Assembly: GCA_030526455.1 (NCBI GenBank)
Contig: JAUNCU010000070.1
Location: 1-13,287 of the forward strand
Source of the DNA: Bacteroidales bacterium
GTDB taxonomy: Bacteria; Bacteroidota; Bacteroidia; Bacteroidales; Muribaculaceae
DNA: 13,287 bases
Reading direction: 5' to 3'
In this document: positions 1 through 11,537 of the stretch, piece by piece
Position numbering within the stretch: position 1 is the stretch's first letter
Layout of the letters: every line of letters starts with the position of its first letter
Made by a program: the position numbers and the translations under genes
Notes under the pieces: model-generated
What the model was told of the DNA's origin: nothing
Database searches by the model: none
The model's input: the letters and a program-made list of their open reading frames with translations, nothing else

Positions 1-136
1 CGTGTAATTCGTTGATAAAATTCCCACACACAACCCACAGGGATAATTCGTGCAATTCGTGTAATTCGCTGATAAATTCCCCCACACAACCCACAGGGAC
101 AATTCGTGTAATTCGCTGACTAAATCCCCACACACG
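1..136. repeat. Composite intergenic repeat downstream of rpoC, about 2.5 copies, continues past the window edge
   Basis: Three imperfect copies begin at about 1, 58 and 105. Each has one or more 9-mers of the form AATTCGTGT/C, then AATTCGCTG (or AATTCGTTG), then a C/A-rich block around ATAAATTCCC-CACACAACCCACAGGG. The first copy is followed by one extra 9-mer (AATTCGTGC, 45-53), so unit lengths differ (about 57 and 47 nt). The third copy breaks off at about 136, against the rpoC terminator. No ORF or tRNA is visible here. From memory, AATTCGTGTAATTCG-type strings recur in intergenic DNA of Bacteroidales, but I cannot test that here. Function unknown. Confidence 0.85.
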
Positions 137-176
137 AAAAAAAGCCGCTTGGAAGCGGTGGGGCTTCCAAGCGGCT
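137..176 (-). terminator. Rho-independent terminator of the rpoBC transcript
   Basis: Positions 143-156 and 163-176 form a perfect 14-bp inverted repeat (AGCCGCTTGGAAGC on the plus strand) around a 6-nt loop. On the minus strand the stem is followed directly by seven T residues (plus-strand A137-A143, the last shared with the stem). It lies about 31 nt beyond the rpoC stop. This is a textbook intrinsic terminator and marks the end of the operon. Confidence 0.95.
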
Positions 177-207
177 GGATATTTAGAGTTCTAATAGTGT
201 TTCGCTA

Positions 208-4497
<4,290 letters not shown>

Positions 4498-4525
4498 TAT
4501 GATGAATTGTTATGAGAAAGCGTTA

Positions 4526-7500
4526 TTAATCAAGTTTCACACTTAAGCAAAGGCCACGCAATTCGTGCAAGAGCACGTTGAGCGATTCAGGAATGCCAGG
4601 AGTAGGCATTGGATCACCCTTGACGATGGCTTCGTAGGCCTTGCTGCGGCCCACCACGTCGTCACTCTTGACGGTGAGGATTTCCTGCAGCACGTGAGAA
4701 GCACCGAATGCCTCGATTGCCCAAACTTCCATTTCACCGAAACGCTGACCACCGAATTGTGCTTTACCACCGAGTGGCTGCTGGGTGATGAGTGAGTAAG
4801 GACCAATTGAACGGGCGTGCATCTTGTCTTCCACCATGTGGCCGAGTTTCAAGAAGTAGGTTACACCCACAGTTGCTTTCTGGTCGAATGGCTCACCGGT
4901 GGCACCGTCGTAGAGTTGGGTGCTACCGCTTCGGGGAATTCCGGCCTTGTCGGTCCATTCGTCGAGGTCTTCGAGTTGAGCACCGTCGAAGATAGGTGTA
5001 GCGAATTTCACACCCATTTCACGACCAGCCCAGCCCAGAACGGCTTCGAAAATCTGACCGAGGTTCATACGTGAAGGCACACCCAGTGGGTTCAGCACCA
5101 AGTCTACTGGCGTACCGTCGGCAAGGAATGGCATGTCTTCCTGGCGCACGATGCGCGACACGATACCCTTGTTACCGTGGCGACCTGCCATCTTATCACC
5201 CACACCGATCTTGCGCTTCTTGGCCACATACACCTTTGCCATCTGCATGATGCCTGAGGGCAGTTCGTCGCCGATGGTGTAGTCGGTCTTCTTGCGGCGC
5301 AGTTCGGTTTCGAGCGACTTGCTCTTGCGCAGATAGTTCATCACGCAGGCGCGAATCATATCGTTGATGCGCACGTCGTCGGTCCACTTGCTCAGGTTCA
5401 CCGACTCGTAGTCGAGTTCCTCAAGCACAGCCTTGGTGAAGGCGTTGCCGGCGGGGATGATGTCGGTGTCCACGTAGTCCATCACGCCTTCCGACTTCTT
5501 GCCCTTGGTGAGGGTGAGCAGTTTGTCGATGAGCACAGCCTTGAGTGCGTCTTGCTTTTCCTGTGTCTCCAGGTCCATCTTCTCCAGTTCGGGGTCTACG
5601 CCGCGAGTGCGGGTGCGTTTCTTCACCGCGCGAGAGAAGAGGCGGGTGCCGATGATCACGCCCTTGAGCGATGGGTTGGCCTTGAGTGAAGCATCCTTCA
5701 CGTCGCCAGCCTTGTCGCCGAAGATGGCGCGCAGCAGTTTTTCTTCTGGAGTTGGGTCGCTCTCACCCTTAGGTGTGATCTTACCAATCATAATGTCGCC
5801 TGGGCGGATGTGAGCACCCACGCGAATGATACCACGCTCGTCGAGGTCCTTGGTGGCGTCCTCGCTCACGTTAGGAATATCGTTGGTGAGTTCTTCCATA
5901 CCGCGCTTGGTTTCGCGCACTTCGAGGGTGTATTCGTCCACGTGCACGCTGGTGAGGATGTCCTCACGCACCACGCGCTCGTTGAGCACGATAGCATCTT
6001 CGTAGTTGTAGCCCTTCCAAGGCATGTAAGCCACCTTGAGGTTGCGGCCAAGAGCGAGTTCGCCGTTTTCGGTCGAGTAACCCTCGGTGAGGATGTCGCC
6101 CTTTTCCACACGCTGACCCTTTTCGCAAATTGGACGAAGGTCGATGGTGGTGCTTTGGTTGGTCTTGCGGAACTTAGGCAGTTTGTAGGTTACTACAGGC
6201 TCGTCGAAACTTACGAAGGCTTCGTCTTCAGTCTGGTCGTAACGAATGCGGATCACGTCGGCATCCACATATTCAATAACGCCGGCGCCTTCAGCCTGAA
6301 TTTGAGTGCGGCTGTCGTAAGCGAGGCGCTTTTCAATACCCGTACCCACGATTGGAGCCTCGCTGCGCAGCAGTGGCACTGCCTGGCGCATCATGTTGGC
6401 ACCCATCAAGGCACGGTTAGCATCGTCGTGCTCGAGGAATGGAATCATCGCAGCAGCGATAGATGCAATCTGTTGTGGCGACACGTCCATCAGTTCCACC
6501 TCGCCTGGAGCCACCACTGGGAAGTCGGCCTCGAGGCGCGCTTTCACCTTGTTGCGCACGAAGGTGCCGTCGTCGTTCAGCGGTGCGTTACCCTGGGCGA
6601 TGATGCGGCCCTCTTCGCTTTCGGCGGTGAGGTACACGATGTCGTCGTTATTTAAGTTGACTTTAGCGTCCTTCACCTGGCGGTAAGGAGTTTCGATAAA
6701 GCCAAGTTTGTTGATCTTTGCGTAGATACAGAGCGAAGAAATCAGACCGATGTTAGGACCTTCAGGAGTTTCGATAGGGCACAGACGTCCGTAGTGAGTG
6801 TAGTGAACGTCGCGCACCTCGAAACCTGCACGCTCACGCGACAGACCACCGGGGCCAAGGGCCGACATACGGCGCTTGTGGGTGATCTCGGCCAGAGGGT
6901 TGGTCTGGTCCATGAATTGCGAAAGGGCGTTGGTGCCGAAGAAGGTGTTGATCACCGACGAGATAGTCTTGGCGTTGATCAGGTCGCGTGGAGTGAACAC
7001 TTCGTTGTCGCGCACGTTCATACGCTCGCGGATAGTGCGTGCCATACGCGCAAGGCCCACGCCGAATTGGTTGTAGAGTTGCTCGCCCACGGTGCGCACA
7101 CGGCGGTTGCTCAAGTGGTCGATATCGTCTACGTCGGTCTTGCTGTTGATCAGGCCGATGAGATACTTGATAATCTCGATGATGTCTTCATTGGTGAGCA
7201 CGCGCACTGAGTCGTCGGTGTCGAGACCCAGTTTCTTGTTGATACGGAAACGGCCCACATCGCCCAGGTCATAACGCTTGTCGCTGAAGAAGAGGTTCTG
7301 GATCAGCTCGCGTGCCGAGGTGTCGTCGGCAGGGTCGGCGTTACGCATCTGGCGGTAGATGTAGGTGATAGCCTCCTTCTCGGTGCTACATGTATCTTTG
7401 CTGAGGGTGTTGAAAATGATTTGGTAATCACTGGTGTTCACATCCTCCTTGTGAAGCAGAATCACGCTTGTGCCGCTTTCAAGAATCTTGGCAGCTACTT

Positions 7501-8335
7501 CTTCTGTCAATTCTTCGTCGCGGTCAACAAGCACTTCATTACGCTCAATAGAAACCACTTCACCGGTGTCTTCGTCCACGAAGTCCTCGTTCCATGAGTT
7601 CAAGATGCGGGCAGCCAGTTTGCGGCCCACAGCCTTCTTGAGGTTAGTCTTGTTAACTTTGAGTTCTTCGGCCAGACCGAAAATCTTGATGATGTCGTTG
7701 TCTGATTCAAGACCGATGGCACGCAACAGGGTGGTTACGGGCAATTTCTTCTTACGGTCGATGTAGGCATACATCACATTGTTGATATCGGTGGCAAATT
7801 CAATCCATGATCCACGGAATGGGATGATGCGAGCCGAATAGAGTTTTGTACCGTTGGCGTGGGTGCTGGTTCCGAAGAACACACCGGGCGAACGGTGCAA
7901 CTGAGAAACCACAACGCGCTCTGCACCGTTGATGATAAACGTACCCTTGTCGGTCATGTAAGGAATAGTGCCGAGATACACGTCTTGAACCTCGGTAGCG
8001 AAATCCTCATGGTCGGGGTCGGTACAGTACAGTTTGAGTTTCGCCTTCAATGGCACACAATAAGTGTAGCCACGCTCGAAACACTCGTCGATCGTGTAGC
8101 GAGGTGGGTCGATAAAGTAGTCAAGGAATTCCAGCACAAAGTTGTTTCGGGTGTCCGCGATAGGGAAATTCTCCGAAAACACCTTATAGAGTCCCTCGTT
8201 TTTTCTTTTCTCAGTTGGGGTATCTAATTGCAGAAAATCTCTGAAAGATTGTAATTGCACATCAAGAAAGTCAGGATAAGGATAGGGATTCTTGACACGT
8301 GCAAAATTTACTCGTGGGTTGTTGGAAACTGACAT
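4526..8335 (-). CDS. rpoB: DNA-directed RNA polymerase subunit beta
   Basis: Beta forms one pincer of RNA polymerase and contacts the RNA-DNA hybrid and rifampicin. The product is 1269 aa (E. coli 1342). The rifampicin cluster I segment LSQFMDQTNPLAEITHKRR is intact: D476, H486, R489 and S491 correspond to E. coli D516, H526, R529 and S531, which suggests a rifampicin-sensitive-type pocket; A482 stands where E. coli has S522. GDKMAGRHGNKG at 1046-1057 has the hybrid-contacting lysines K1048 and K1056. Much of the shortfall against E. coli is a roughly 55-residue helical segment missing between GQIFEAVLG and ATPIFDGA. The C-terminal clamp-anchoring block (KMHARS, QQPLGGKAQFGGQRFGEMEVWA) is present. 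It starts at ATG 8335 with an AT-rich leader and no Shine-Dalgarno motif, 105 nt after rplL across a hairpin. Confidence 0.99.
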   Translation of the reverse strand: MSVSNNPRVNFARVKNPYPYPDFLDVQLQSFRDFLQLDTPTEKRKNEGLYKVFSENFPIADTRNNFVLEFLDYFIDPPRYTIDECFERGYTYCVPLKAKLKLYCTDPDHEDFATEVQDVYLGTIPYMTDKGTFIINGAERVVVSQLHRSPGVFFGTSTHANGTKLYSARIIPFRGSWIEFATDINNVMYAYIDRKKKLPVTTLLRAIGLESDNDIIKIFGLAEELKVNKTNLKKAVGRKLAARILNSWNEDFVDEDTGEVVSIERNEVLVDRDEELTEEVAAKILESGTSVILLHKEDVNTSDYQIIFNTLSKDTCSTEKEAITYIYRQMRNADPADDTSARELIQNLFFSDKRYDLGDVGRFRINKKLGLDTDDSVRVLTNEDIIEIIKYLIGLINSKTDVDDIDHLSNRRVRTVGEQLYNQFGVGLARMARTIRERMNVRDNEVFTPRDLINAKTISSVINTFFGTNALSQFMDQTNPLAEITHKRRMSALGPGGLSRERAGFEVRDVHYTHYGRLCPIETPEGPNIGLISSLCIYAKINKLGFIETPYRQVKDAKVNLNNDDIVYLTAESEEGRIIAQGNAPLNDDGTFVRNKVKARLEADFPVVAPGEVELMDVSPQQIASIAAAMIPFLEHDDANRALMGANMMRQAVPLLRSEAPIVGTGIEKRLAYDSRTQIQAEGAGVIEYVDADVIRIRYDQTEDEAFVSFDEPVVTYKLPKFRKTNQSTTIDLRPICEKGQRVEKGDILTEGYSTENGELALGRNLKVAYMPWKGYNYEDAIVLNERVVREDILTSVHVDEYTLEVRETKRGMEELTNDIPNVSEDATKDLDERGIIRVGAHIRPGDIMIGKITPKGESDPTPEEKLLRAIFGDKAGDVKDASLKANPSLKGVIIGTRLFSRAVKKRTRTRGVDPELEKMDLETQEKQDALKAVLIDKLLTLTKGKKSEGVMDYVDTDIIPAGNAFTKAVLEELDYESVNLSKWTDDVRINDMIRACVMNYLRKSKSLETELRRKKTDYTIGDELPSGIMQMAKVYVAKKRKIGVGDKMAGRHGNKGIVSRIVRQEDMPFLADGTPVDLVLNPLGVPSRMNLGQIFEAVLGWAGREMGVKFATPIFDGAQLEDLDEWTDKAGIPRSGSTQLYDGATGEPFDQKATVGVTYFLKLGHMVEDKMHARSIGPYSLITQQPLGGKAQFGGQRFGEMEVWAIEAFGASHVLQEILTVKSDDVVGRSKAYEAIVKGDPMPTPGIPESLNVLLHELRGLCLSVKLD

Positions 8336-8376
8336 TGAAAAATAGATTAAGTGAACTCAAAATTTTAATATGACAC

Positions 8377-8417
8377 AAAAAGGTTAAGAATCGACATTTT
8401 AAGAAGATTCTTAACCT
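8377..8417 (-). terminator. Probable attenuator hairpin between rplL and rpoB
   Basis: Plus-strand 8381-8392 and 8406-8417 form a perfect 12-bp inverted repeat (AGGTTAAGAATC / GATTCTTAACCT) with a 13-nt loop. On the minus strand the stem ends in five T residues (8381-8377). The stem has only 4 G/C pairs of 12, so it may terminate only partly. The loop also holds TTCTTAA, which can pair with part of the upstream arm (hairpin 8399-8414), so two foldings compete. E. coli has an attenuator in the same gap that lowers rpoBC relative to rplL; a similar role here is inferred. Confidence 0.55.
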
Positions 8418-8440
8418 AAACACCTGATATTCAGGCGATA

Positions 8441-8818
8441 TTATTTAAGTTCAACTTCAGCTCCGAGTTCTTCGAGTTGCTTCTTGAGACCTTCAGCTTC
8501 GTCCTTAGCTGCACCTTCCTTGATAGCCTTAGGAGCGTTGTCAACGAGATCCTTAGCGTCCTTCAGACCGAGACCGGTGAGTTCCTTAACCAACTTAATA
8601 ACTTTGAGCTTTTCAGCACCTGCTGACTTAAGAACTACATCGAAAGATGATTTTTCTTCAGCGGCATCAGCAGCACCAGCAGCTGGGCCAGCAGCAACTG
8701 CTACAGCAGCAGCAGCAGGTTCAATACCATATTCTTCTTTGAGGATTTGAGCGAGTTCGTTTACTTCCTTTACTGAAAGGTTAACAAGTTGCTCTGCAAA
8801 AGCTTTCAAATCTGCCAT
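8441..8818 (-). CDS. rplL: 50S ribosomal protein L7/L12
   Basis: L7/L12 is the multicopy stalk protein that recruits and stimulates the translational GTPases (EF-Tu, EF-G, IF2). The 125-aa product has the family layout: N-terminal dimerisation helices at about 1-33 that bind L10, an Ala/Gly/Pro-rich flexible hinge at about 34-55, and a C-terminal factor-binding domain from about 58 that includes KVIKLVKELTGLGLKDAKDLVD. Length matches the family. It starts at ATG 8818, 29 nt after the rplJ stop, so it is cotranslated with its partner L10. The leader is A-rich with no Shine-Dalgarno motif, as usual in Bacteroidota. A hairpin follows the stop codon and could raise rplL output over rpoB, which would fit the several L12 copies per ribosome. 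Confidence 0.99.
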   Translation of the reverse strand: MADLKAFAEQLVNLSVKEVNELAQILKEEYGIEPAAAAVAVAAGPAAGAADAAEEKSSFDVVLKSAGAEKLKVIKLVKELTGLGLKDAKDLVDNAPKAIKEGAAKDEAEGLKKQLEELGAEVELK

Positions 8819-8847
8819 TTTTGTATGATTTAAATGTTATTGTTTTT

Positions 8848-9372
8848 TTATTGTTCTTTGTTTGATAAAGTTTCGAGAATTCCGTGGAGCTTGTTACCAC
8901 CCGATTGCAAAGCAGAGATAACGTTCTTCGCAGGAGATTGCAGCAGAGCCACAACGTCGGCGATGAGTTCGTTCTTGCTCTTGATCGCAACAAGTGTATC
9001 AAGTTGGTCAGCACCCATGTACACAGTTTCTTCAACATATGCAGCCTTAAGCGCTGGCTGAGTTTCTTTCTTCTGACGGAAATCTTTTAAAAGTTTAGCT
9101 GGAGCGTTACCAGTGTTGCTCAGCATGAGCGTGGTATTTCCAACCAGTGCGGGGAAAAGGCCACTGTAGTCGAGGTCAGATGCCTCCATAGCCTTCTTCA
9201 GCAAGGTGTTCTTAACAACCATCATCTTCACGTCAGCCTTGAAAGCAGCACGACGAAGGTCGGTGGTGCGTTCAGCGTTCAGACCGGTAGTTTCGGTCAG
9301 ATACACGCAGCTGTAAGATGCGAGTGTTTCCTTGATCTTTTCGATTAATAATGCTTTATCTTCCTTCTTCAT
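8848..9372 (-). CDS. rplJ: 50S ribosomal protein L10
   Basis: L10 anchors the L7/L12 dimers on the 23S rRNA GTPase-associated centre next to L11. The product is 174 aa (E. coli 165). The rRNA-binding N-terminal domain includes VVKNTLLKKA at 52-61, and the C-terminal helix at about 146-172 (SPAKNVISALQSGGNKLHGI and onward) is the stretch that binds L12 dimers. The start is ATG 9372, only 20 nt after rplA. In E. coli a long leader between rplA and rplJ binds the L10-L12 complex for autoregulation; no room for it exists here. rplL follows directly. Confidence 0.99.
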   Translation of the reverse strand: MKKEDKALLIEKIKETLASYSCVYLTETTGLNAERTTDLRRAAFKADVKMMVVKNTLLKKAMEASDLDYSGLFPALVGNTTLMLSNTGNAPAKLLKDFRQKKETQPALKAAYVEETVYMGADQLDTLVAIKSKNELIADVVALLQSPAKNVISALQSGGNKLHGILETLSNKEQ

Positions 9373-9392
9373 TTTCTTTTCAATTTTAAAAA

Positions 9393-10088
9393 TTAAGCAT
9401 CAACTGATTTTGTATCAACCTTGATACCAGGACTCATGGTGCTTGAAAGATAAACGCTCTTGATATAAGTACCCTTCGCAGTGCTTGGTTTCAGCTTCAC
9501 CAGAGTGTTGATGAATGCCTGAGCATTCTCCTTGATTTGCTCTGCAGTGAACGACACCTTACCAATTGAAGTGTGTACTATACCGTTCTTATCAACCTTG
9601 AAGTCGATCTTACCTTGTTTTACTTCTTTAACAGCCTTAGCTACGTCTTGAGTTACGGTACCGCTCTTGGGGTTTGGCATCAAGCCACGAGGACCGAGCA
9701 CACGACCCAGAGGACCAAGTTTACCCATATTTTGAGGCTGAGTGATAATCACATCAACATCGGTCCAACCACCCTTGATCTTTTCGATGTATTCATCGAG
9801 ACCAACATAGTCGGCACCGGCTTCCTTAGCTTCGGCTTCCTTGTCGGCGGTACAGAGTACCAGCACGCGAACGGTCTTACCAGTACCGTGAGGCAGTGAT
9901 ACCACACCACGGATGTTCTGGTCGGCCTTACGAGGATCAACACCAAGACGTACATCGATATCAGCTGAAGCGTCAAACTTAGTGAAGGTTACTTCCTTCA
10001 TCAAAGCAGCTGCTTCTAAAAGGGTGTAAGATTTCCCAGCTTCAATCTTCTCTTTGGCAATCTTTTGATTTTTTGTAAGTTTACTCAT
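9393..10088 (-). CDS. rplA: 50S ribosomal protein L1
   Basis: L1 forms the mobile L1 stalk at the ribosomal E site and in many bacteria represses its own operon by binding mRNA. I start it at ATG 10088, giving MSKLTKNQK and 231 aa. The frame is open to a TTG at 10094 two codons earlier, but the ATG fits the family N terminus better and leaves 15 nt after the rplK stop. The L1 signature block LGPRGLMPNPKSGTV lies at 131-145, between the two halves of domain I. The C-terminal strand TYIKSVYLSSTMSPGIKVD is typical. Full length with no disruption. It is translationally close-coupled to rplK and followed 20 nt later by rplJ. Confidence 0.98.
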   Translation of the reverse strand: MSKLTKNQKIAKEKIEAGKSYTLLEAAALMKEVTFTKFDASADIDVRLGVDPRKADQNIRGVVSLPHGTGKTVRVLVLCTADKEAEAKEAGADYVGLDEYIEKIKGGWTDVDVIITQPQNMGKLGPLGRVLGPRGLMPNPKSGTVTQDVAKAVKEVKQGKIDFKVDKNGIVHTSIGKVSFTAEQIKENAQAFINTLVKLKPSTAKGTYIKSVYLSSTMSPGIKVDTKSVDA

Positions 10089-10103
10089 TGTCAATCGAAG
10101 TTT

Positions 10104-10547
10104 TTAAACGTTTTCAGGGAATTCGCCCTTAACTGTAATACCCATACTTCTTGCTGTTCCGGCAACCATACGCATCGCCGAGGCTACAGTAAAACAGTTC
10201 AAATCAGGCATCTTGTCTTCTGCAATTTCCTTAACCTGGTCCCAAGTAACGGTGGCAATCTTCTTGCGGTTAGGCTCGCCAGAACCACTCTTAGCCTTAG
10301 CAGCGTCGAGCAATTGTACAGGTACTGGAGAAGTCTTAACCACGAAGTCGAAGCTCTTGTCGGTGTAGTAGCTGATCACTACTGGCAACACCTTACCGGC
10401 CTTCGCTTGGGTACGGGCGTTGAATTGCTTGCAAAACTCCATGATGTTAATACCCTTAGAACCCAGTGCAGGGCCTACTGGTGGTGAAGGGTTTGCTGCT
10501 CCACCTTTAATCTGTAATTTGATCTGTCCAGCAATTTCTTTAGCCAT
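10104..10547 (-). CDS. rplK: 50S ribosomal protein L11
   Basis: L11 binds the 23S GTPase-associated region with L10, contributes to factor-dependent GTP hydrolysis and RelA-type stringent signalling, and forms part of the thiostrepton site. The product is 147 aa, near the usual length. The N-terminal domain carries the proline-rich segment PSPPVGPALG at 20-29, followed by KGINIMEFC; the C-terminal rRNA-binding domain (about 73-147) ends with ASAMRMVAGTARSMGI and onward. The start is ATG 10547, 75 nt after nusG; the gap holds a hairpin but no clear promoter. rplA follows after 15 nt, the conserved L11-L1 pair. Confidence 0.99.
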   Translation of the reverse strand: MAKEIAGQIKLQIKGGAANPSPPVGPALGSKGINIMEFCKQFNARTQAKAGKVLPVVISYYTDKSFDFVVKTSPVPVQLLDAAKAKSGSGEPNRKKIATVTWDQVKEIAEDKMPDLNCFTVASAMRMVAGTARSMGITVKGEFPENV

Positions 10548-10595
10548 TGTTCTTAATTGATTTGTTTTTTTATTGAGTTAAAAAACAAGTGCGAC

Positions 10596-10624
10596 AGTTG
10601 CAACTCGTAACAAAATTTGCAACT
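10596..10624 (-). other. Hairpin in the nusG-rplK junction overlapping the nusG stop
   Basis: Plus-strand AGTTGCAA (10596-10603) and TTGCAACT (10617-10624) are perfect inverted repeats with a 13-nt loop. The upstream arm on the transcript includes two bases of the nusG TAG codon. Six T residues (10585-10580) follow 10 nt after the stem, too far for a standard intrinsic terminator. It could be a weak attenuator, a processing site or a feedback site for a ribosomal protein; its role is unknown. Confidence 0.35.
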
Positions 10625-11183
10625 ACTCGCGCTCTACTTGCGAATTGTCCAACTCCAAGGGTGTGGGACGGCCAAACACCTTTACCGTAACCTTCAGTTT
10701 TCTACGCTCGCGATTCACCTCAGTGATCTCGCCAGAGAAACCATTGAAAGGACCAAAGGTCACCTTCACAGTCTCGCCCACGATGAAATCGTTTGGCACG
10801 TTGTCCTCCACCTGGGTGGGGTCGGCCTCGGCTACGCCAATCATGCGTGCAATTTGCTCTTCTGGAATTGGCTCAGGCTTTTTACCGCCTTCGCGTTCGC
10901 GAACAAAGTTCACCACGTTGGTAGTGTTCACCATCATATCCTCAACACCTTCGGCAAACGACACCTTCACATAAACATAGCCGGAAAAAAGGACCTTTTC
11001 TTTCAGTACCTTCTTACCGCCTGCTCGGTTAACATAAACCTTCTCTGTTGGAACCAACACTTGTTCCAGGTTTTCCTTAAGATTGTCATAGATAGTGCAA
11101 GCCTTTTCAAAAGCTTCCTTTACCTTGAGCTCTTTACCCGAAATCACGCGTAACACGTACCACTGTTTGTTTCCTTCAGCCAT
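10623..11183 (-). CDS. nusG: Transcription termination/antitermination factor NusG
   Basis: NusG binds the RNA polymerase clamp, modulates pausing and couples polymerase to Rho or to the ribosome via S10. The product is 186 aa, close to E. coli (181). The NGN domain covers about 7-120 (WYVLRVISGKELKVKEAF at the start, FSGYVYVKV in the core). The KOW domain covers about 131-184 with the characteristic GETVKVTFGPFNGFSGEI. It is the housekeeping protein rather than a capsule-locus paralogue, judged by its place between secE and rplK. The start is ATG 11183 after a CAA/A-rich leader without Shine-Dalgarno motif. A 142-nt structured spacer separates it from secE, so nusG and the genes after it may have their own control. 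Confidence 0.98.
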   Translation of the reverse strand: MAEGNKQWYVLRVISGKELKVKEAFEKACTIYDNLKENLEQVLVPTEKVYVNRAGGKKVLKEKVLFSGYVYVKVSFAEGVEDMMVNTTNVVNFVREREGGKKPEPIPEEQIARMIGVAEADPTQVEDNVPNDFIVGETVKVTFGPFNGFSGEITEVNRERRKLKVTVKVFGRPTPLELDNSQVERE

Positions 11184-11267
11184 TGTTTAATGAGTCAGTG
11201 TAGTAAAAACCTTTTTTTGTTGTTGTTGAGAATTGTTGAAATAAGTAACGTCCATTCACAGGTCTCC

Positions 11268-11310
11268 GCCGGTCACAGCGTTGGGAGAAGCAACATTGAA
11301 GTGATCCGGC
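11268..11310 (-). other. Nested hairpin in the secE-nusG spacer
   Basis: On the transcript, GCCGGATCAC (11310-11301) pairs with GTGACCGGC (11276-11268) as 5 plus 4 bp around one bulged A. Inside its loop GTTG and CAAC form a second 4-bp stem. No T-run follows, so it is not an intrinsic terminator. It may be an RNase cleavage site or a regulatory leader for nusG. It overlaps the promoter-like octamer at 11310-11317, and the two readings exclude each other in part. Confidence 0.4.
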
Positions 11311-11317
11311 AAAGTTA
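11310..11317 (-). promoter_or_regulatory. Possible Bacteroidota-type -7 element for nusG
   Basis: The minus strand reads TAACTTTG, an exact match to the Bacteroides -7 consensus TAnnTTTG, 8 nt past the secE stop codon and 126 nt before the nusG ATG. I see no convincing TTTG-type -33 element at the expected distance upstream, and an 8-mer with two free positions can arise by chance. Confidence 0.25.
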
Positions 11318-11325
11318 GGAAGTCA

Positions 11326-11520
11326 TTAGAGACCGTAGATGAAGTTCATTACTGTATCGAAGCACATGTCAATCAGCCATATCACAATCGCAATGAGTAT
11401 GGAAGCCACCATTACGATCACGGTGCTGTTGGCAAGGTCCTTCTTGGAGGGCCAGGATACCTTATGAACGAGTTCATTGTAGCTATCCTGCAAATCCGTA
11501 AGTATTTTTGATTTTGCCAT
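11326..11520 (-). CDS. secE: Preprotein translocase subunit SecE
   Basis: SecE is the small essential membrane subunit that clamps SecY in the SecYEG export channel of the inner membrane. The 64-aa protein is the short single-span form found outside gammaproteobacteria (E. coli SecE is 127 aa with three spans). It has an amphipathic N-terminal helix, the conserved VSWPSKKDL hinge at 21-29 and one hydrophobic segment at about 33-50. The start is ATG 11520, only 17 nt after the 3' end of tRNA-Trp, so the message probably begins in a tRNA precursor. nusG follows after a 142-nt structured spacer; the secE-nusG order is widely conserved. Confidence 0.97.
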   Translation of the reverse strand: MAKSKILTDLQDSYNELVHKVSWPSKKDLANSTVIVMVASILIAIVIWLIDMCFDTVMNFIYGL

Positions 11521-11537
11521 ATTATCTTAAAAATTAG

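Noticed and set aside
1..136. CRISPR array
   Set aside because: Repeat units are adjacent, unequal in length and lack unique spacers; no cas gene is nearby.
177..207. Start of rpsL or another ribosomal gene right after rpoC
   Set aside because: The rpoC stop is followed by a strong terminator and repeats; no str-operon gene is inside the window.
5810..6655. 281-codon open frame on the plus strand, and similar long plus-strand frames at 2350-2946 and 11903-12730
   Set aside because: They lie fully antisense to rpoB, rpoC and tuf. Their His/Val/Phe-rich translations are what the complement of biased codons in conserved genes gives, and they have no recognisable family motif.
10089..10094. TTG start for rplA two codons upstream of the ATG
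   Set aside because: ATG at 10088 gives the expected L1 N terminus MSKLTKNQK; nothing supports the extra Met-Thr.
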